Of a stretch of DNA of 64,000 nt, positions 9,333-18,252 are shown in pieces (position 1 is the stretch's first letter; the number at the start of each line of letters is the position of its first letter). A program made the position numbers and the translations under genes. The notes under the pieces are model-generated. The model saw only the letters and a program-made list of their open reading frames with translations, did no database searches and had not been told where the DNA came from. The stretch lies in assembly GCA_041394985.1 (NCBI GenBank), contig JAWLBI010000001.1, forward strand, positions 2,852,001 to 2,916,000. Direction: 5' to 3'. This DNA is from JAGLON01 sp041394985. GTDB lineage: Bacteria; Zixibacteria; MSB-5A5; GN15; JAAZOE01.

Positions 9333-9346
9333 TCATGTATTTTAAA

Positions 9347-9428
9347 TGGAGGGGGAAGGATTCGAACCTTCGAAGGCATCGCCAATAGATTTACAGTCTA
9401 TCCCCTTTGGCCGCTCGGGAACCCCTCC
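9347..9428 (-). tRNA. tRNA-Tyr (anticodon GUA)
   Basis: Reverse complement: acceptor GGAGGGG/CCCCTCC, anticodon loop CTGTAAA (anticodon GTA), long variable arm, T loop GTTCGAATCC, discriminator A. A class II tRNA with GUA is tyrosine in bacteria. No encoded CCA. Confidence 0.97.
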
Positions 9429-9489
9429 ATTCAAATGTCAAACAACAATCACGCCGCCTTATCTAACTCTTTGCGGCGCCGATTATAAC

Positions 9490-9562
9490 AGCCGGCGAGA
9501 GGACTCGAACCCCCGACAGGCTGATTACAAATCAGCTACTCTACCAACTGAGTTACGCCGGC
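9490..9562 (-). tRNA. tRNA-Thr (anticodon UGU)
   Basis: Reverse complement: acceptor GCCGGCG/CGCCGGC, D loop AGTTGGTAGAG, anticodon loop TTTGTAA (anticodon TGT), T arm GGGGGTTCGAGTCCTC. It precedes tRNA-Tyr by about 60 bases in the same direction, probably one transcript. The thrT-tyrT order is common before tuf/rpl genes, which are absent here. Confidence 0.97.
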
Positions 9563-9675
9563 GTTATTTCAAGGGCTATAACATACTCATTATCATCGGG
9601 TTGTCAAGCAAATAATTGAGCATTGATGGGGCATCCGAGAAAAATATTTTAATCGCTGCAATAGCTTATCCGGCA

Positions 9676-10635
9676 TCAATTTGAAAAATCTTCGCCGAGC
9701 ATTTTTATGAACTCAACCAAAATACCATCATCAAATTTCCCGGTGTCGAATCGCATCCGTCGCAAAACCTTGAAAGGAGATATTCCCTCCCCGTTGTTCG
9801 GGAGATGCACGGCTTCATCATAGGCATCACAAATGGCGACGATTCGGCTCGTTGTCGATATCTGCTTACCGCTCAACTGCGATGGGTACCCGCTCCCATC
9901 CAACCGCTCCTGATGTTCGACGATCGGTTTGAGCGCCGACGACGGCACGACTCCCGTCTTACTCATCATATCGCGCCCGATTTTCGGATAGTTCCTCAAC
10001 CGGGTATTGGTGATGGGAGTCTGCTTTCCCGGGCGCATATAGTAATTGGGATCGATAATCGTCTTCCCTACTTCATGCAATAATGCTCCGACACCGAGAC
10101 TCCGTAAATCTTCAGATGATTCGATACCGCAGCGAAATCCGAGGAGGATGGAGTAATTCGACACCGCCAGCGCATGGGCAATCGGAAACGGCGAGCCGGA
10201 TTTGCTCCCGGCCAATGCCTTCTGCGCTTCCGGGCCATCGCTCGCGAATGTTACATGATGTTCGCACTGTCTGACCGCTCGATTGATAACATCTCGTGAT
10301 GTCGGAGTTTGAAAAACATCAAACAATACTGCCTCGGACAGCTGCGACAGGACGGTAAACTTGTTGCTGATTGAAATGGTTTTATCACCGAGGACATTGG
10401 TCAGGTTTTCAGAGAGCACATCGATAAACGTCCCCTTGTGCGCCGCGGCGATATATAATACCTCGCATCCCCGGCGCTCGAGTGACTTCAGATCGAGTTT
10501 CATGAGTGGGAAATTTTTGCTTTTAAATAGCTGCGGCTTGCCGCCGATTTCCTGATATAAATCAAATTCGAGATGTTTCCGCACAAAAAGAGCGGAAACC
10601 TGAACCGGCATGTAGTTCGGACCCAGAACACACAT
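9676..10635 (-). CDS. HD-GYP family protein with degenerate metal site
   Basis: 319 residues from ATG 10635 (ATG 10611 is an alternative). The N-terminal 80 residues resemble the DUF3391 region often found ahead of HD-GYP cyclic di-GMP phosphodiesterases (MPVQVSALFVRKHLEFDLY). The HD-GYP domain follows (about 150-310): H154, LLHEVGK (184-190), the GYP signature DGSGYP (246-251) and D270. Several metal ligands of the family are changed: the HD pair is H187-E188, the His of the HPxxG motif is Tyr216 (NYPKIG), and the HHE motif is H241-Q242-E243. It is therefore probably not an active phosphodiesterase, and may bind c-di-GMP or act as a scaffold. Single gene, not coupled to neighbours. Confidence 0.85.
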   Translation of the reverse strand: MCVLGPNYMPVQVSALFVRKHLEFDLYQEIGGKPQLFKSKNFPLMKLDLKSLERRGCEVLYIAAAHKGTFIDVLSENLTNVLGDKTISISNKFTVLSQLSEAVLFDVFQTPTSRDVINRAVRQCEHHVTFASDGPEAQKALAGSKSGSPFPIAHALAVSNYSILLGFRCGIESSEDLRSLGVGALLHEVGKTIIDPNYYMRPGKQTPITNTRLRNYPKIGRDMMSKTGVVPSSALKPIVEHQERLDGSGYPSQLSGKQISTTSRIVAICDAYDEAVHLPNNGEGISPFKVLRRMRFDTGKFDDGILVEFIKMLGEDFSN

Positions 10636-10836
10636 AGCGACCCCATCGATTCATTTCAGCCCCCAATGCCCCCATGATGCGATTTTGTCCCTTTAAATAA
10701 GCATATATACGGATGATTTCCGGAGATTGCTTATGCCCTTATAGTCGTCACATATTGAATAGAATTGAGGAGTATTGCTGCAATTAATCTGAACAAATAA
10801 TCAATGTAATAAATTAATCAGCACTAACTTAGCCCG

Positions 10837-10869
10837 ATAAAAAAGGCGAGGCAGCAACAACCTCGCCTT
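10837..10869 (-). terminator. Terminator after cysS
   Basis: Minus-strand AAGGCGAGG, loop of about 9, CCTCGCCTTTTTTA. It lies about 20 bases beyond the cysS stop and closes the long minus-strand operon. Confidence 0.9.
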
Positions 10870-10890
10870 AAGCTATTATAATATAAGACG

Positions 10891-12297
10891 TTACAATTCG
10901 CGTTTCCATTTCGTGCCGGTCGGGGTATCTTCCAGAATTATACCACGCGCCTTGAGGTCGTCGCGAATCCGATCCGCCTCGGCCCAGTTTTTATTCTTCC
11001 GGGCATCCAGCCGGGCCTGAATCAGAGCCTCGATTTCATCATCCAGAGACGCCTCTTCCTGTTTGCGCAGGCCCAGCACCGAATCGAAACCGGTGATGGT
11101 TTCTAATACCTTCCCGGCCTCGACTTTGGAGAGCTTCTCCTCGGCCTTCAGACGGTTGATATCCCGGATGAAATTGAAGATAACACCCAGCGCCTCGGAC
11201 ATATTCAGATCATCATCCAACGCCGCCGAGAAATCGGCCTTGGCTTTCTCGATAATCCCACCGGCCTCTCCACCGTCGGTTTCGGCGGCCGCATCGGCCA
11301 GGTTATCGATGAAGTCGTTATAGCGTTTGACTGCTTCTTTTGCGGCATCAAGGCCATCGAGCGTGAAATTCAACTGCATCCGATAGTGCGTCGAAATCAG
11401 CAGATATCGAATTGCCAGCGGGGCATATCCCTTCTCCAATAATTGCCGCAGGGTAAAGAAATTCCCGGCCGATTTGGCCATTTTCTTTCCCTCGACAATC
11501 AAATGAGCCGAATGCAGCCAGTAATTGGCGAACGGCTGCCCGGTGAACGCCTCGGATTGCGCGATTTCATTCTCATGGTGCGGGAAGATATTATCCTCGC
11601 CGCCGGTATGAATATCGAATGTCTTCCCGAGATATTTCATCGACATGGCCGAGCACTCGATATGCCAGCCGGGACGGCCTTTGCCCAGATCGGTTTCCCA
11701 GAAGACATTGCCGTCGGCCTCGTCCCATGCCTTCCACAGCGCGAAATCGGACACCTGGTCTTTCTCGTACTCGTCAGACGCAGTACGCTCCGATGCTCCG
11801 ACCCGCAATTCATCGAGTTTCATGTGAGACAGTTTGCCGTAATCGGGGAATTTCGTTATCCGATAGTAGATGCAATCATCCGCCGCCCGGTAAGCATGGC
11901 CGCTCTCCATGAGATGCTTGACGATATCCACCATCTCATTGATATGATCGGTGGCCGCCGGATAATGATCCGCTCGCTTCACATTGAGCGTATCGATATC
12001 CTCGAAGAAGCCATCGGCAAACGGTTTGGTATGCTCTTTAAGCGAAATCCCCTTGGCATTCGAGGCTTTTATCGTCTTGTCATCGATGTCCGTCAGGTTC
12101 ATCACCTGGGTTACTTTGAAACCCTTGTACGAGAGAAACCGATTGAGGATATCCTCGAACAGAAAGGTTCGCAGATTTCCGATGTGGGCAAAATCATAGA
12201 TCGTGGGTCCGCAGGTGTACATGCGGACGATACCGTCATCCATCGGTTTGAATTCCTCTTTCTGCCGGGTCATCGTATTAAAGAACATCAGCGCCAT
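10891..12297 (-). CDS. cysS: Cysteine--tRNA ligase
   Basis: Charges tRNA-Cys with cysteine. 468 residues, normal length for the monomeric class I enzyme. The zinc-binding Cys29 in YTCGPTIYD, the HIGH motif as HIGN (38-41), and the KMSKS loop as KMAKS (about 270) are visible, as is the HIECSAMS zinc-ligand segment and the GGEDNIFPHHENE signature. The C-terminal anticodon-binding region ends ARLDARKNKNWAEADRIR, typical of the family. Last gene of the minus-strand run, starting 3 bases after the M42 peptidase stop. Confidence 0.98.
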   Translation of the reverse strand: MALMFFNTMTRQKEEFKPMDDGIVRMYTCGPTIYDFAHIGNLRTFLFEDILNRFLSYKGFKVTQVMNLTDIDDKTIKASNAKGISLKEHTKPFADGFFEDIDTLNVKRADHYPAATDHINEMVDIVKHLMESGHAYRAADDCIYYRITKFPDYGKLSHMKLDELRVGASERTASDEYEKDQVSDFALWKAWDEADGNVFWETDLGKGRPGWHIECSAMSMKYLGKTFDIHTGGEDNIFPHHENEIAQSEAFTGQPFANYWLHSAHLIVEGKKMAKSAGNFFTLRQLLEKGYAPLAIRYLLISTHYRMQLNFTLDGLDAAKEAVKRYNDFIDNLADAAAETDGGEAGGIIEKAKADFSAALDDDLNMSEALGVIFNFIRDINRLKAEEKLSKVEAGKVLETITGFDSVLGLRKQEEASLDDEIEALIQARLDARKNKNWAEADRIRDDLKARGIILEDTPTGTKWKREL

Positions 12298-12300
12298 GGC

Positions 12301-13374
12301 TTACCTCGCGGTCAATGAAGCTACCGTTTTCTTATCAAGTTTTTTCACGACTTCGAATATCAATTTTATGGTATCGTCATAGTCTTTGCGATACATAAGC
12401 GAGTTATGACTGTGAATATAACGAGTCGGCGGCCCGATGTAAATAGCCGGCACTCCGCTTCTGGTCAGATGGATTCGTGAGCCGTCTCCCGAACCGCGCT
12501 CCATGTATGACAGATTAAACGGAATCTTATTTTCTTCGGCCGTTTTCATGAACAGCTTGCGCAGTTTCGTATTCGGAATCATGCCGCCTTCATAGATAAG
12601 GATCGACGGGCCGCCGCCGAATTTTTCGGGCCGGTTGTCATAGCCGGGCAAATCCAATGCGATGCCGACATCGACGACAATCGCGACATCGGGATTGGCC
12701 ACATGCGCCACCGTCGCCGCGCCGCGCAGTCCGACCTCTTCCATCGTGGCGCCGGAACCGATAATCGTATTGGGATGTTTGATTTTCTTGAACTTCTTCA
12801 GCACTTCGATAACGATCGCCGATGCAGACCGATTGTCGAACGCCTTTGCCATGTAGACATCTTTGTTTCCCATGACCGTGAATTCGCTGTCGGGGACGAT
12901 GGCATCACCGATTTCGATGCCGAGTTTCTTCTTGATATCGTATTTTTCCATGCCGCCGACATCGATAAACATATCACCGATATCCATGACTTTCTTGCGC
13001 TCGTCTTCTTTCAGCAGATGCGGCGGTGTACTACCGATCACACCCAGAACCGGGCCGTTTTTCGTCATGACGCGCATGCGCTGGCCGAGAGCCACGTGCC
13101 CCCACCAGCCGCCCATCGGCAGGAATTTGATAAATCCCTCTTTGGTGATTTCCTTGACCATGAATCCGATTTCATCGATATGCGAATCGATGAGCACCCT
13201 CGGTCCGTCTTTGGGGCCTTTCTTGAAACCCATCACGGAACCGAGATTGTCGTACTGAATTTCATCGGTCACGTCTTTGAGATATTTGGCCATGACGGCC
13301 GTTGCCTCTTCCTCATGCCCCGGCGCGCCGTTGGCATTCGTCAAATCCTTCAGCAGCTCAACTGAATAGTCCAT
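12301..13374 (-). CDS. M42 family metallopeptidase (glutamyl aminopeptidase/FrvX type)
   Basis: 357 residues. I use the ATG at 13374, which has GGGAGG 4 bases upstream; a TTG at 13386 is in frame but lacks support. M42 enzymes are cytoplasmic dodecameric aminopeptidases with two metals. Visible signatures are IDSHIDEIGFM (first metal His/Asp), AFDNRSASA (bridging Asp region), TMEEVGLRGA (catalytic Glu-Glu) and the C-terminal IHLTRSGVPAIYIG with the YIHSH segment carrying the last His ligand. The substrate specificity is not certain. It lies between the HAD gene and cysS in the operon. Confidence 0.93.
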   Translation of the reverse strand: MDYSVELLKDLTNANGAPGHEEEATAVMAKYLKDVTDEIQYDNLGSVMGFKKGPKDGPRVLIDSHIDEIGFMVKEITKEGFIKFLPMGGWWGHVALGQRMRVMTKNGPVLGVIGSTPPHLLKEDERKKVMDIGDMFIDVGGMEKYDIKKKLGIEIGDAIVPDSEFTVMGNKDVYMAKAFDNRSASAIVIEVLKKFKKIKHPNTIIGSGATMEEVGLRGAATVAHVANPDVAIVVDVGIALDLPGYDNRPEKFGGGPSILIYEGGMIPNTKLRKLFMKTAEENKIPFNLSYMERGSGDGSRIHLTRSGVPAIYIGPPTRYIHSHNSLMYRKDYDDTIKLIFEVVKKLDKKTVASLTAR

Positions 13375-13395
13375 GTAGCCTCCCAAGATCGCTGT

Positions 13396-14130
13396 CTATG
13401 CAATAATGTCCAATAATTCCGGTAATTGCGATACCGCGGGGAATCCATCGGGTAAGGGGTTGGGATACTCCCGCAACTCGCACTTCCGCAGCACCGCCTT
13501 CATCCCGGCATCCTGCGGGCCTTTCACGTCTTCTATATATCTATCACCGACGAACACGATCTGCTCCGCAGGCAAATCCAACAATCGAAGCCCCTCGGCA
13601 TAGATCTCCGGCTTCGGTTTTCGAAATCCGAATTCACAAGAATAAATTCGAATCGGTAAAAACGGCTTCATCCCGTATTCGTCCAGGTCACGGTCATGCT
13701 CGTGCGGCGGAAAAATCGTATTCGAGATCATTCCGATTTTCAATCCGCGATTCGAAAGTTCTTCGAGTGTCTCCTGTGCACCGGGTAACGGCTCGACAAT
13801 CTCCCGCACGGCCCTATAAAATTCCTCTGACAGAATTTTCGCATTTTCCTCGACATTGTTCACGCCAATGCCGTGCAGATACTCAATGAAGGCATCATCG
13901 ATGAACCATTCATCGAGGGTTTCCTTGGCCTTATCGCGTTTTGCGAATTTGATTGTATCGAGGCCGGTATTAAATTCATCCAGCGGCGGCAGATGTATGC
14001 CTTTGGACGTTAATCTTTCGTGTCCGTATGTCTGGCCGATGAGCATCGTCTCCACCCACGGCCGCTTTTCAAACTCAAGAAGCGTCGATCCCATGTCGAA
14101 GATGACGCCTTTAATTCCTGTATAGGTCAA
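13396..14130 (-). CDS. HAD superfamily hydrolase
   Basis: About 244 residues from a TTG at 14130 that overlaps the ddl stop (TTGA arrangement), with GGAGAGAAAAGG upstream; this start is preferred because longer frames would run backwards into ddl and add non-family sequence. HAD motif I is VIFDMGSTLLEF, where the usual second Asp of DxDGT is Gly. Motif II is in GMISNTIFP, motif III/IV in FRKPKPEIY and VFVGDRYIEDV. Enzymes of this shape are phosphatases of small metabolites. Loss of the general acid/base Asp may lower phosphatase activity or indicate another reaction. Coupled to ddl and the peptidase, role unknown. Confidence 0.85.
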   Translation of the reverse strand: MTYTGIKGVIFDMGSTLLEFEKRPWVETMLIGQTYGHERLTSKGIHLPPLDEFNTGLDTIKFAKRDKAKETLDEWFIDDAFIEYLHGIGVNNVEENAKILSEEFYRAVREIVEPLPGAQETLEELSNRGLKIGMISNTIFPPHEHDRDLDEYGMKPFLPIRIYSCEFGFRKPKPEIYAEGLRLLDLPAEQIVFVGDRYIEDVKGPQDAGMKAVLRKCELREYPNPLPDGFPAVSQLPELLDIIA

Positions 14131-15164
14131 CCTTTTCTCTCCAGAGCCAAATCGCATAGTTTGTTTAATAACTTCGCAAAATCCAATCCGACCGCCCTGG
14201 CCGCCATCGGGAACAGCGACAGCTCCGTCATACCCGGCAGGGTGTTCAACTCGAGACACACATAATGGTCGATGTCGGAAACGATAAAATCGACCCGGGC
14301 ATATCCCTGACAGCCGATTTGCTTATACAAACGCACAGCATCGTCGGAAAGTTTCTCTTTTATTTTCTCATCGATATCGACCGGGCAGAAATACTGCGAT
14401 TTTCCTTTGGTGTATTTACAGGTGTAATCATACAGTTTATGCGTCGGCTTGATTTCTACCGGCGGCAGGGCGGTTCCATCGAGCACGGCCACGGTAATTT
14501 CACGCCCTTGAAAATATGTCTCCGCCATTACCAGGTCCGAAGCCGAGAAAGCGCTCTGCAAGGCCGGGGCAATTTCCTCGACCGATTCGACCAGCGACAA
14601 TCCGACCGTCGATCCGCAATCGGCCGGCTTGATGATGACCGGCAGATTGAATTCATGCTTGATGATAATACACGTTTCGGCTTCGTCGCGCTCACCCTTG
14701 TTGAACAGGCGCCATTTGCCCGTTGGGATATTCAGTGACCACATCACCCGTTTGGCGATATCTTTATTCATCGCAATGGCCGATGCCGCCATCGGCGATC
14801 CGGTATACGGAAGCCCGACACTTTCCAGAAGGGCGGACATTGCGCCGTTCTCACCGGCGCCACCGTGCAGACCATTGAACACGACATCGATGCCTTCGGC
14901 TTTCATTTCCATGAGTGTCCTGACCAGCGCGGTCGGATCGAATGCCGCCTTATCGGGCAGCGAATACTTTTCACTCGTCGCATGGTCAGACGAATCGATA
15001 AATCCGTCATCGAATTTCTTGCCGTTGAAGGCATCCACGACAACGACGGCATTTCCGGAATCGCGCAGAGCCTTCGCGATAGCTTTTGCAGAATCGAGAG
15101 AGACATCTCGCTCGCCGGATTCACCACCGGCCAGCACGACTATGTTACGCTTGTTTTTTCCCAT
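14127..15164 (-). CDS. ddl: D-alanine--D-alanine ligase
   Basis: Makes D-Ala-D-Ala for peptidoglycan. 345 residues, ATP-grasp fold. Visible features: N-terminal VVLAGGESGERDVSL (substrate loop Glu), FNGLHGGAGENGAMSALLE, the YTGSPMAASAIAMNKD segment, the ATP-grasp lysine and glycine-rich loop in VIIKPADCGSTVGLS, and the C-terminal VDFIVSDID...LELNTLPGMT metal-binding segment (Glu, Asn). The start overlaps the dedA 3' end by 20 bases. Position next to isoprenoid genes suits a cell envelope role. Confidence 0.95.
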   Translation of the reverse strand: MGKNKRNIVVLAGGESGERDVSLDSAKAIAKALRDSGNAVVVVDAFNGKKFDDGFIDSSDHATSEKYSLPDKAAFDPTALVRTLMEMKAEGIDVVFNGLHGGAGENGAMSALLESVGLPYTGSPMAASAIAMNKDIAKRVMWSLNIPTGKWRLFNKGERDEAETCIIIKHEFNLPVIIKPADCGSTVGLSLVESVEEIAPALQSAFSASDLVMAETYFQGREITVAVLDGTALPPVEIKPTHKLYDYTCKYTKGKSQYFCPVDIDEKIKEKLSDDAVRLYKQIGCQGYARVDFIVSDIDHYVCLELNTLPGMTELSLFPMAARAVGLDFAKLLNKLCDLALERKG

Positions 15165-15780
15165 TGATCATTCTTCTCACAAACACGATTCCCCAAAGTA
15201 TAACCAAAATGGTGACGGCAATCAAAATGATTTTGGAATACAGATTAAATCCATCTACCAATCGGTCAACATACATATTGAACAAGTACGCCAGCGCGAT
15301 TAATACGCCGTGAAACAGTGCGCCGGAGATGTACGAATACAGCGCCATTCGCCCGGTCGGATATTTACTGATACCGGCCCCGACCGCCACCATGACCCTC
15401 GCCCCAACAATAAAACGACTGGCGAGGAGCGTCAGCATTCCGTATTTGGCGAACAGAGTATCGACTCGCTTCAAGTCATCGGCATTAAAGAACCGGTAAT
15501 TTTTTCGCTCAAAGAACTCGCGTCCACCGCGATATCCCAGCGCATATACGGCCATGACCGATGAGATCGTCCCCAACGTGATAAATAAAAAAGTCGGGAT
15601 AAGCGCCAGCTTTCCCACTGCTGCCAGATAACCGCCGATTATCGTAAAGGTATCCCCCGGAAGCGGCGGAAAGATATTTTCAAGGAATGCCATCCCGAAC
15701 AGAATCAGATAAATATAGATCGGATTAATGGCGTCGATATGCGCCAGCATGCTGTCGAATCCGCTCGTCAACCATTCCAT
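15145..15780 (-). CDS. DedA family inner-membrane protein
   Basis: About 211 residues from ATG 15780, 4 bases after the ispF stop; a longer frame exists but its first 14 codons overlap ispF and look non-coding. Family hallmarks are GMAFLENIFPPLPGDTFTIIGGYLA split around the conserved E..PPxPG (ENIFPPLPGD) and the GYRGGREFF plus SRFIVGARVMVAVGAG segment with conserved Arg/Gly. Several membrane helices. DedA proteins act in lipid homeostasis; some recycle undecaprenyl phosphate, which would fit the neighbouring ddl and isp genes (inference). Confidence 0.92.
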   Translation of the reverse strand: MEWLTSGFDSMLAHIDAINPIYIYLILFGMAFLENIFPPLPGDTFTIIGGYLAAVGKLALIPTFLFITLGTISSVMAVYALGYRGGREFFERKNYRFFNADDLKRVDTLFAKYGMLTLLASRFIVGARVMVAVGAGISKYPTGRMALYSYISGALFHGVLIALAYLFNMYVDRLVDGFNLYSKIILIAVTILVILWGIVFVRRMINGKKQA

Positions 15781-15784
15781 CGTA

Positions 15785-16261
15785 TTACCTGTACAGCATG
15801 GCCGACGCCATTGCCGCAATCCCCTCTTCTCTGCCGGCGAATCCGAGTTTCTCGGTCGTCGTTGCCTTCACATTCACCCGATCGGTTTCAATCTGTAACA
15901 CATCGGCGATATTTACTTCCATCCGTTCAATATATCCGGCCAGTTTGGGTTTCTGGGCGATGATGGTTGCATCGATATTCGAGATTTTCCAATTCCCTGC
16001 TGTAATTTTCTCGAATACTTCCGCCAATAATTTCAATGAATCCGCACCTTTGTAGGCATCATCCGTATCGGGGAAATGCCTGCCGATATCACCGAGACCC
16101 GCGGCGCCGAGCAGCGAATCCATGATGGCATGGGTCAGCACATCCGCATCGGAATGCCCGGCCAGTCCCAGATGATGTTTAATCTCGACTCCACCCAGAA
16201 TCAGTTTCCGCCCCTCAACGAGGGCGTGGACATCATATCCGTTTCCGACTCTATATTCCAC
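15785..16261 (-). CDS. ispF: 2-C-methyl-D-erythritol 2,4-cyclodiphosphate synthase
   Basis: Step five of the MEP isoprenoid pathway. 158 residues, standard length. Starts RVGNGYDVHAL with the metal ligands Asp-x-His, then GLAGHSDADVLTHAIMDSLL (third metal His in HSDAD) and GDIGRHFPDTD. The C terminus carries ATTTEKLGFAGREEGIAA, the CDP-binding segment. The start overlaps the ispD end by 11 bases, so the two are coupled. Confidence 0.98.
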   Translation of the reverse strand: MEYRVGNGYDVHALVEGRKLILGGVEIKHHLGLAGHSDADVLTHAIMDSLLGAAGLGDIGRHFPDTDDAYKGADSLKLLAEVFEKITAGNWKISNIDATIIAQKPKLAGYIERMEVNIADVLQIETDRVNVKATTTEKLGFAGREEGIAAMASAMLYR

Positions 16262-16949
16262 CGCTTTCCCTCTCCAGCATCATCCGGATAAAATCCCAGT
16301 CATCCTGCGTCGTCAGTTTCGGATTCGGCCCGGTCGATTGCACCAACTTTACTTTAAATCCATAGGCTTCCACCATTGCCGCGTCATCGGTCATGGGCCG
16401 ATTTTCCGCCATACCTTTCTTATACGCTTCCTTGAGTAAATCATACTGGAATACCTGAGGCGTCTCGGCCAGGAAGAGGTTGTCCCTGTCAACCGTTGCC
16501 AGAATCATTGCGTCGCGCACCCGCTTGACCGTTTCGGACACCGGCCGCCCCAGGATTGCCGCCCGGTGCGCTTGCGCCTCGGCGACGACGGCATCGATAT
16601 CGCCACTTTTTACCAGAGGCCGAACGGCATCGTGTACGGCAACGAATCCGGTCGACAGCGGCAGTGATTCTAACCCCTTATACACCGACTCGGTCCGATT
16701 TTGTCCGCCGGGAACGATTTTGACCACTTTTTTGAACTCATATTTATTTACGATCTGATTATTGACATACAGCAGATAATCTTCGGCCGTCACGATAGCG
16801 ATTTCGTCGATCAGTTTCGAGCGCTCGAACCGCTCGATTGTCCACGCCAGAAGAGGCCGCCCGGCAATGAGTTGGTATTGCTTGGGAATATCTCCCCCGA
16901 ACCGCTCGCCGACTCCGCCGGCGACAATAATGGCAATGGTCTTTTTCAT
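16251..16949 (-). CDS. ispD: 2-C-methyl-D-erythritol 4-phosphate cytidylyltransferase
   Basis: Step three of the MEP pathway: CTP plus MEP to CDP-ME. 232 residues. The nucleotide-binding loop is VAGGVGERFGGDIPKQY (about 9-25), with a shortened glycine loop lacking the extra residues of the E. coli enzyme but keeping Arg and Lys. VAVHDAVRPL and LAETPQVF (the QTPQxF family signature with E for Q) and MTDDAAMVE are present. Overlaps ispF; about 45 bases after queA. Confidence 0.96.
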   Translation of the reverse strand: MKKTIAIIVAGGVGERFGGDIPKQYQLIAGRPLLAWTIERFERSKLIDEIAIVTAEDYLLYVNNQIVNKYEFKKVVKIVPGGQNRTESVYKGLESLPLSTGFVAVHDAVRPLVKSGDIDAVVAEAQAHRAAILGRPVSETVKRVRDAMILATVDRDNLFLAETPQVFQYDLLKEAYKKGMAENRPMTDDAAMVEAYGFKVKLVQSTGPNPKLTTQDDWDFIRMMLERESGGI

Positions 16950-16993
16950 GAGGCCAACATACGAAGGCTTTATAGCCGGGTAAAGTTAAATCA

Positions 16994-18019
16994 TTACAGA
17001 ATCAGCATACAATCGCCATAACTGTAAAAGCGATAGTTTTGCTCGACGGCATGTTCATAGGCCGACAGTAAAAATTCCCGGCCGCAAAAGGCCGCCACCA
17101 GCATGAGAAGCGATGTCCTCGGCAAATGGAAATTGGTAATAATCGCTTCAACGGCCTTATACCGATAAGGCGGATAAATAAACAGGTCGACCATTTTTTC
17201 ATTCGGGACTAACAGGCCGTCATCGTGAGCAAATGCTTCCAGCGTCCGAATTGATGTCGTTCCCACTGCCGCCAGTTTCTGACCAGCTTTTTTTCGATCA
17301 TTTATTGTAGCAGCCGTTTTATCGGAGAGCGACGCGAATTCAGGATCGACCGAATGATCCTCGATATTCTCCACAGTGACGGGCTTGAATGTGCCGGGCC
17401 CGACGTGAAGCGTTAATTTCTCGATTGCAATTCCACGCCCATCGAGGCGCCGCAGAACGTCATCATCGAAATGCAATCCCGCGGTCGGGGCGGCCACCGA
17501 GCCCAACTGCGCCGCATACACCGTTTGATATCGATCATCGTCACTCTCACCGGCATCGCGCTTGATGTATGGCGGCAGCGGTAGTTTGCCGTATTTGCCG
17601 ATGACTTGCCCTTCTGCTTTTTCCGAGGCAAACGCAATCACCCGCTCCGCCTCACCCGGGTTATCTATCGCCGTGACGTACAATTCCTCATCGAAATAGA
17701 CGCGGTCGCCTTTTTTTATTCGAGCCGACGGCCTTAAAAGCGCCACCCATTCGAGGCCCTTCTGTCGGCGCACCAGAAAAACCTCTACCTGCGCCCCGGT
17801 CTGTTTTTTTCCATACAGGCGCGCCTTGAACACGCGGCTGTCATTAACGACCAGAAAATACGACTCATCCAGAATTTCCGGCAAATCACAAAAGTGCCGG
17901 TCTTCTATCGTCTGTCTCTCTCGATTGAGCACCAGCATACGCGACTGCGACCGAACATCGGCCGGGTATTGCGCAATCAGCTCCTGCGGCAGCGTATAAT
18001 CAAAATCGGATATCTTCAT
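16994..18019 (-). CDS. queA: S-adenosylmethionine:tRNA ribosyltransferase-isomerase
   Basis: Transfers and isomerises the ribose of SAM onto preQ1-tRNA in queuosine synthesis. 341 residues, normal length. Starts MKISDFDYTLPQELIAQYP, and contains VVNDSRVFKARLYGKK, the conserved PLPPYIKR, and TAGLHFDDDVL with the HVGPGTFKPV motif, then TNFHLPRTSLLMLVAAFCG. Start overlaps the DUF2905 stop (ATGA). No other queuosine genes are in the window. Confidence 0.98.
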   Translation of the reverse strand: MKISDFDYTLPQELIAQYPADVRSQSRMLVLNRERQTIEDRHFCDLPEILDESYFLVVNDSRVFKARLYGKKQTGAQVEVFLVRRQKGLEWVALLRPSARIKKGDRVYFDEELYVTAIDNPGEAERVIAFASEKAEGQVIGKYGKLPLPPYIKRDAGESDDDRYQTVYAAQLGSVAAPTAGLHFDDDVLRRLDGRGIAIEKLTLHVGPGTFKPVTVENIEDHSVDPEFASLSDKTAATINDRKKAGQKLAAVGTTSIRTLEAFAHDDGLLVPNEKMVDLFIYPPYRYKAVEAIITNFHLPRTSLLMLVAAFCGREFLLSAYEHAVEQNYRFYSYGDCMLIL

Positions 18020-18246
18020 TTGCGGAAAAACAGATTGAGGATGATAGTCAAAATAACGGACAGGACCAGACTCGTCACAATCGGGAAATAAAATGTCGTA
18101 TTCTTTCCTTTAATCGAAATATCTCCCGGCAATTTGCCCAGCCAGGGAATTTTCGGGCTCAGCAGCACGATAATCCCAATGACAATGATAATCGCACCTA
18201 TAATGATTAACGATTTGCCGAGGCTGTGAAAGGGGAACTGTTCCAT
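18016..18246 (-). CDS. DUF2905 small membrane protein
   Basis: 76 residues with two hydrophobic helices (about 10-30 and 54-74) separated by the conserved linker PWLGKLPGDISIKGKN and F-Y-F-P. This is the DUF2905 family, small inner-membrane proteins often found beside ruvB/queA in bacteria, as here. Function unknown. It overlaps queA by 4 bases and follows ruvB by 6. Confidence 0.9.
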   Translation of the reverse strand: MEQFPFHSLGKSLIIIGAIIIVIGIIVLLSPKIPWLGKLPGDISIKGKNTTFYFPIVTSLVLSVILTIILNLFFRK

Positions 18247-18252
18247 GACGCA

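Noticed and set aside
11443..12318. 291-codon open frame antisense to cysS
   Set aside because: cysS is unmistakable on the minus strand; the antisense frame has no family features.
12703..13365. 220-codon open frame antisense to the M42 peptidase
   Set aside because: Shadow of the peptidase gene; unusually rich in His and Phe, as expected from reversed codons.
14131..14259. N-terminal extension of the HAD hydrolase inside ddl
   Set aside because: Would overlap the ddl C terminus by over 120 bases and add non-HAD sequence; the TTG at 14130 is coupled to the ddl stop.
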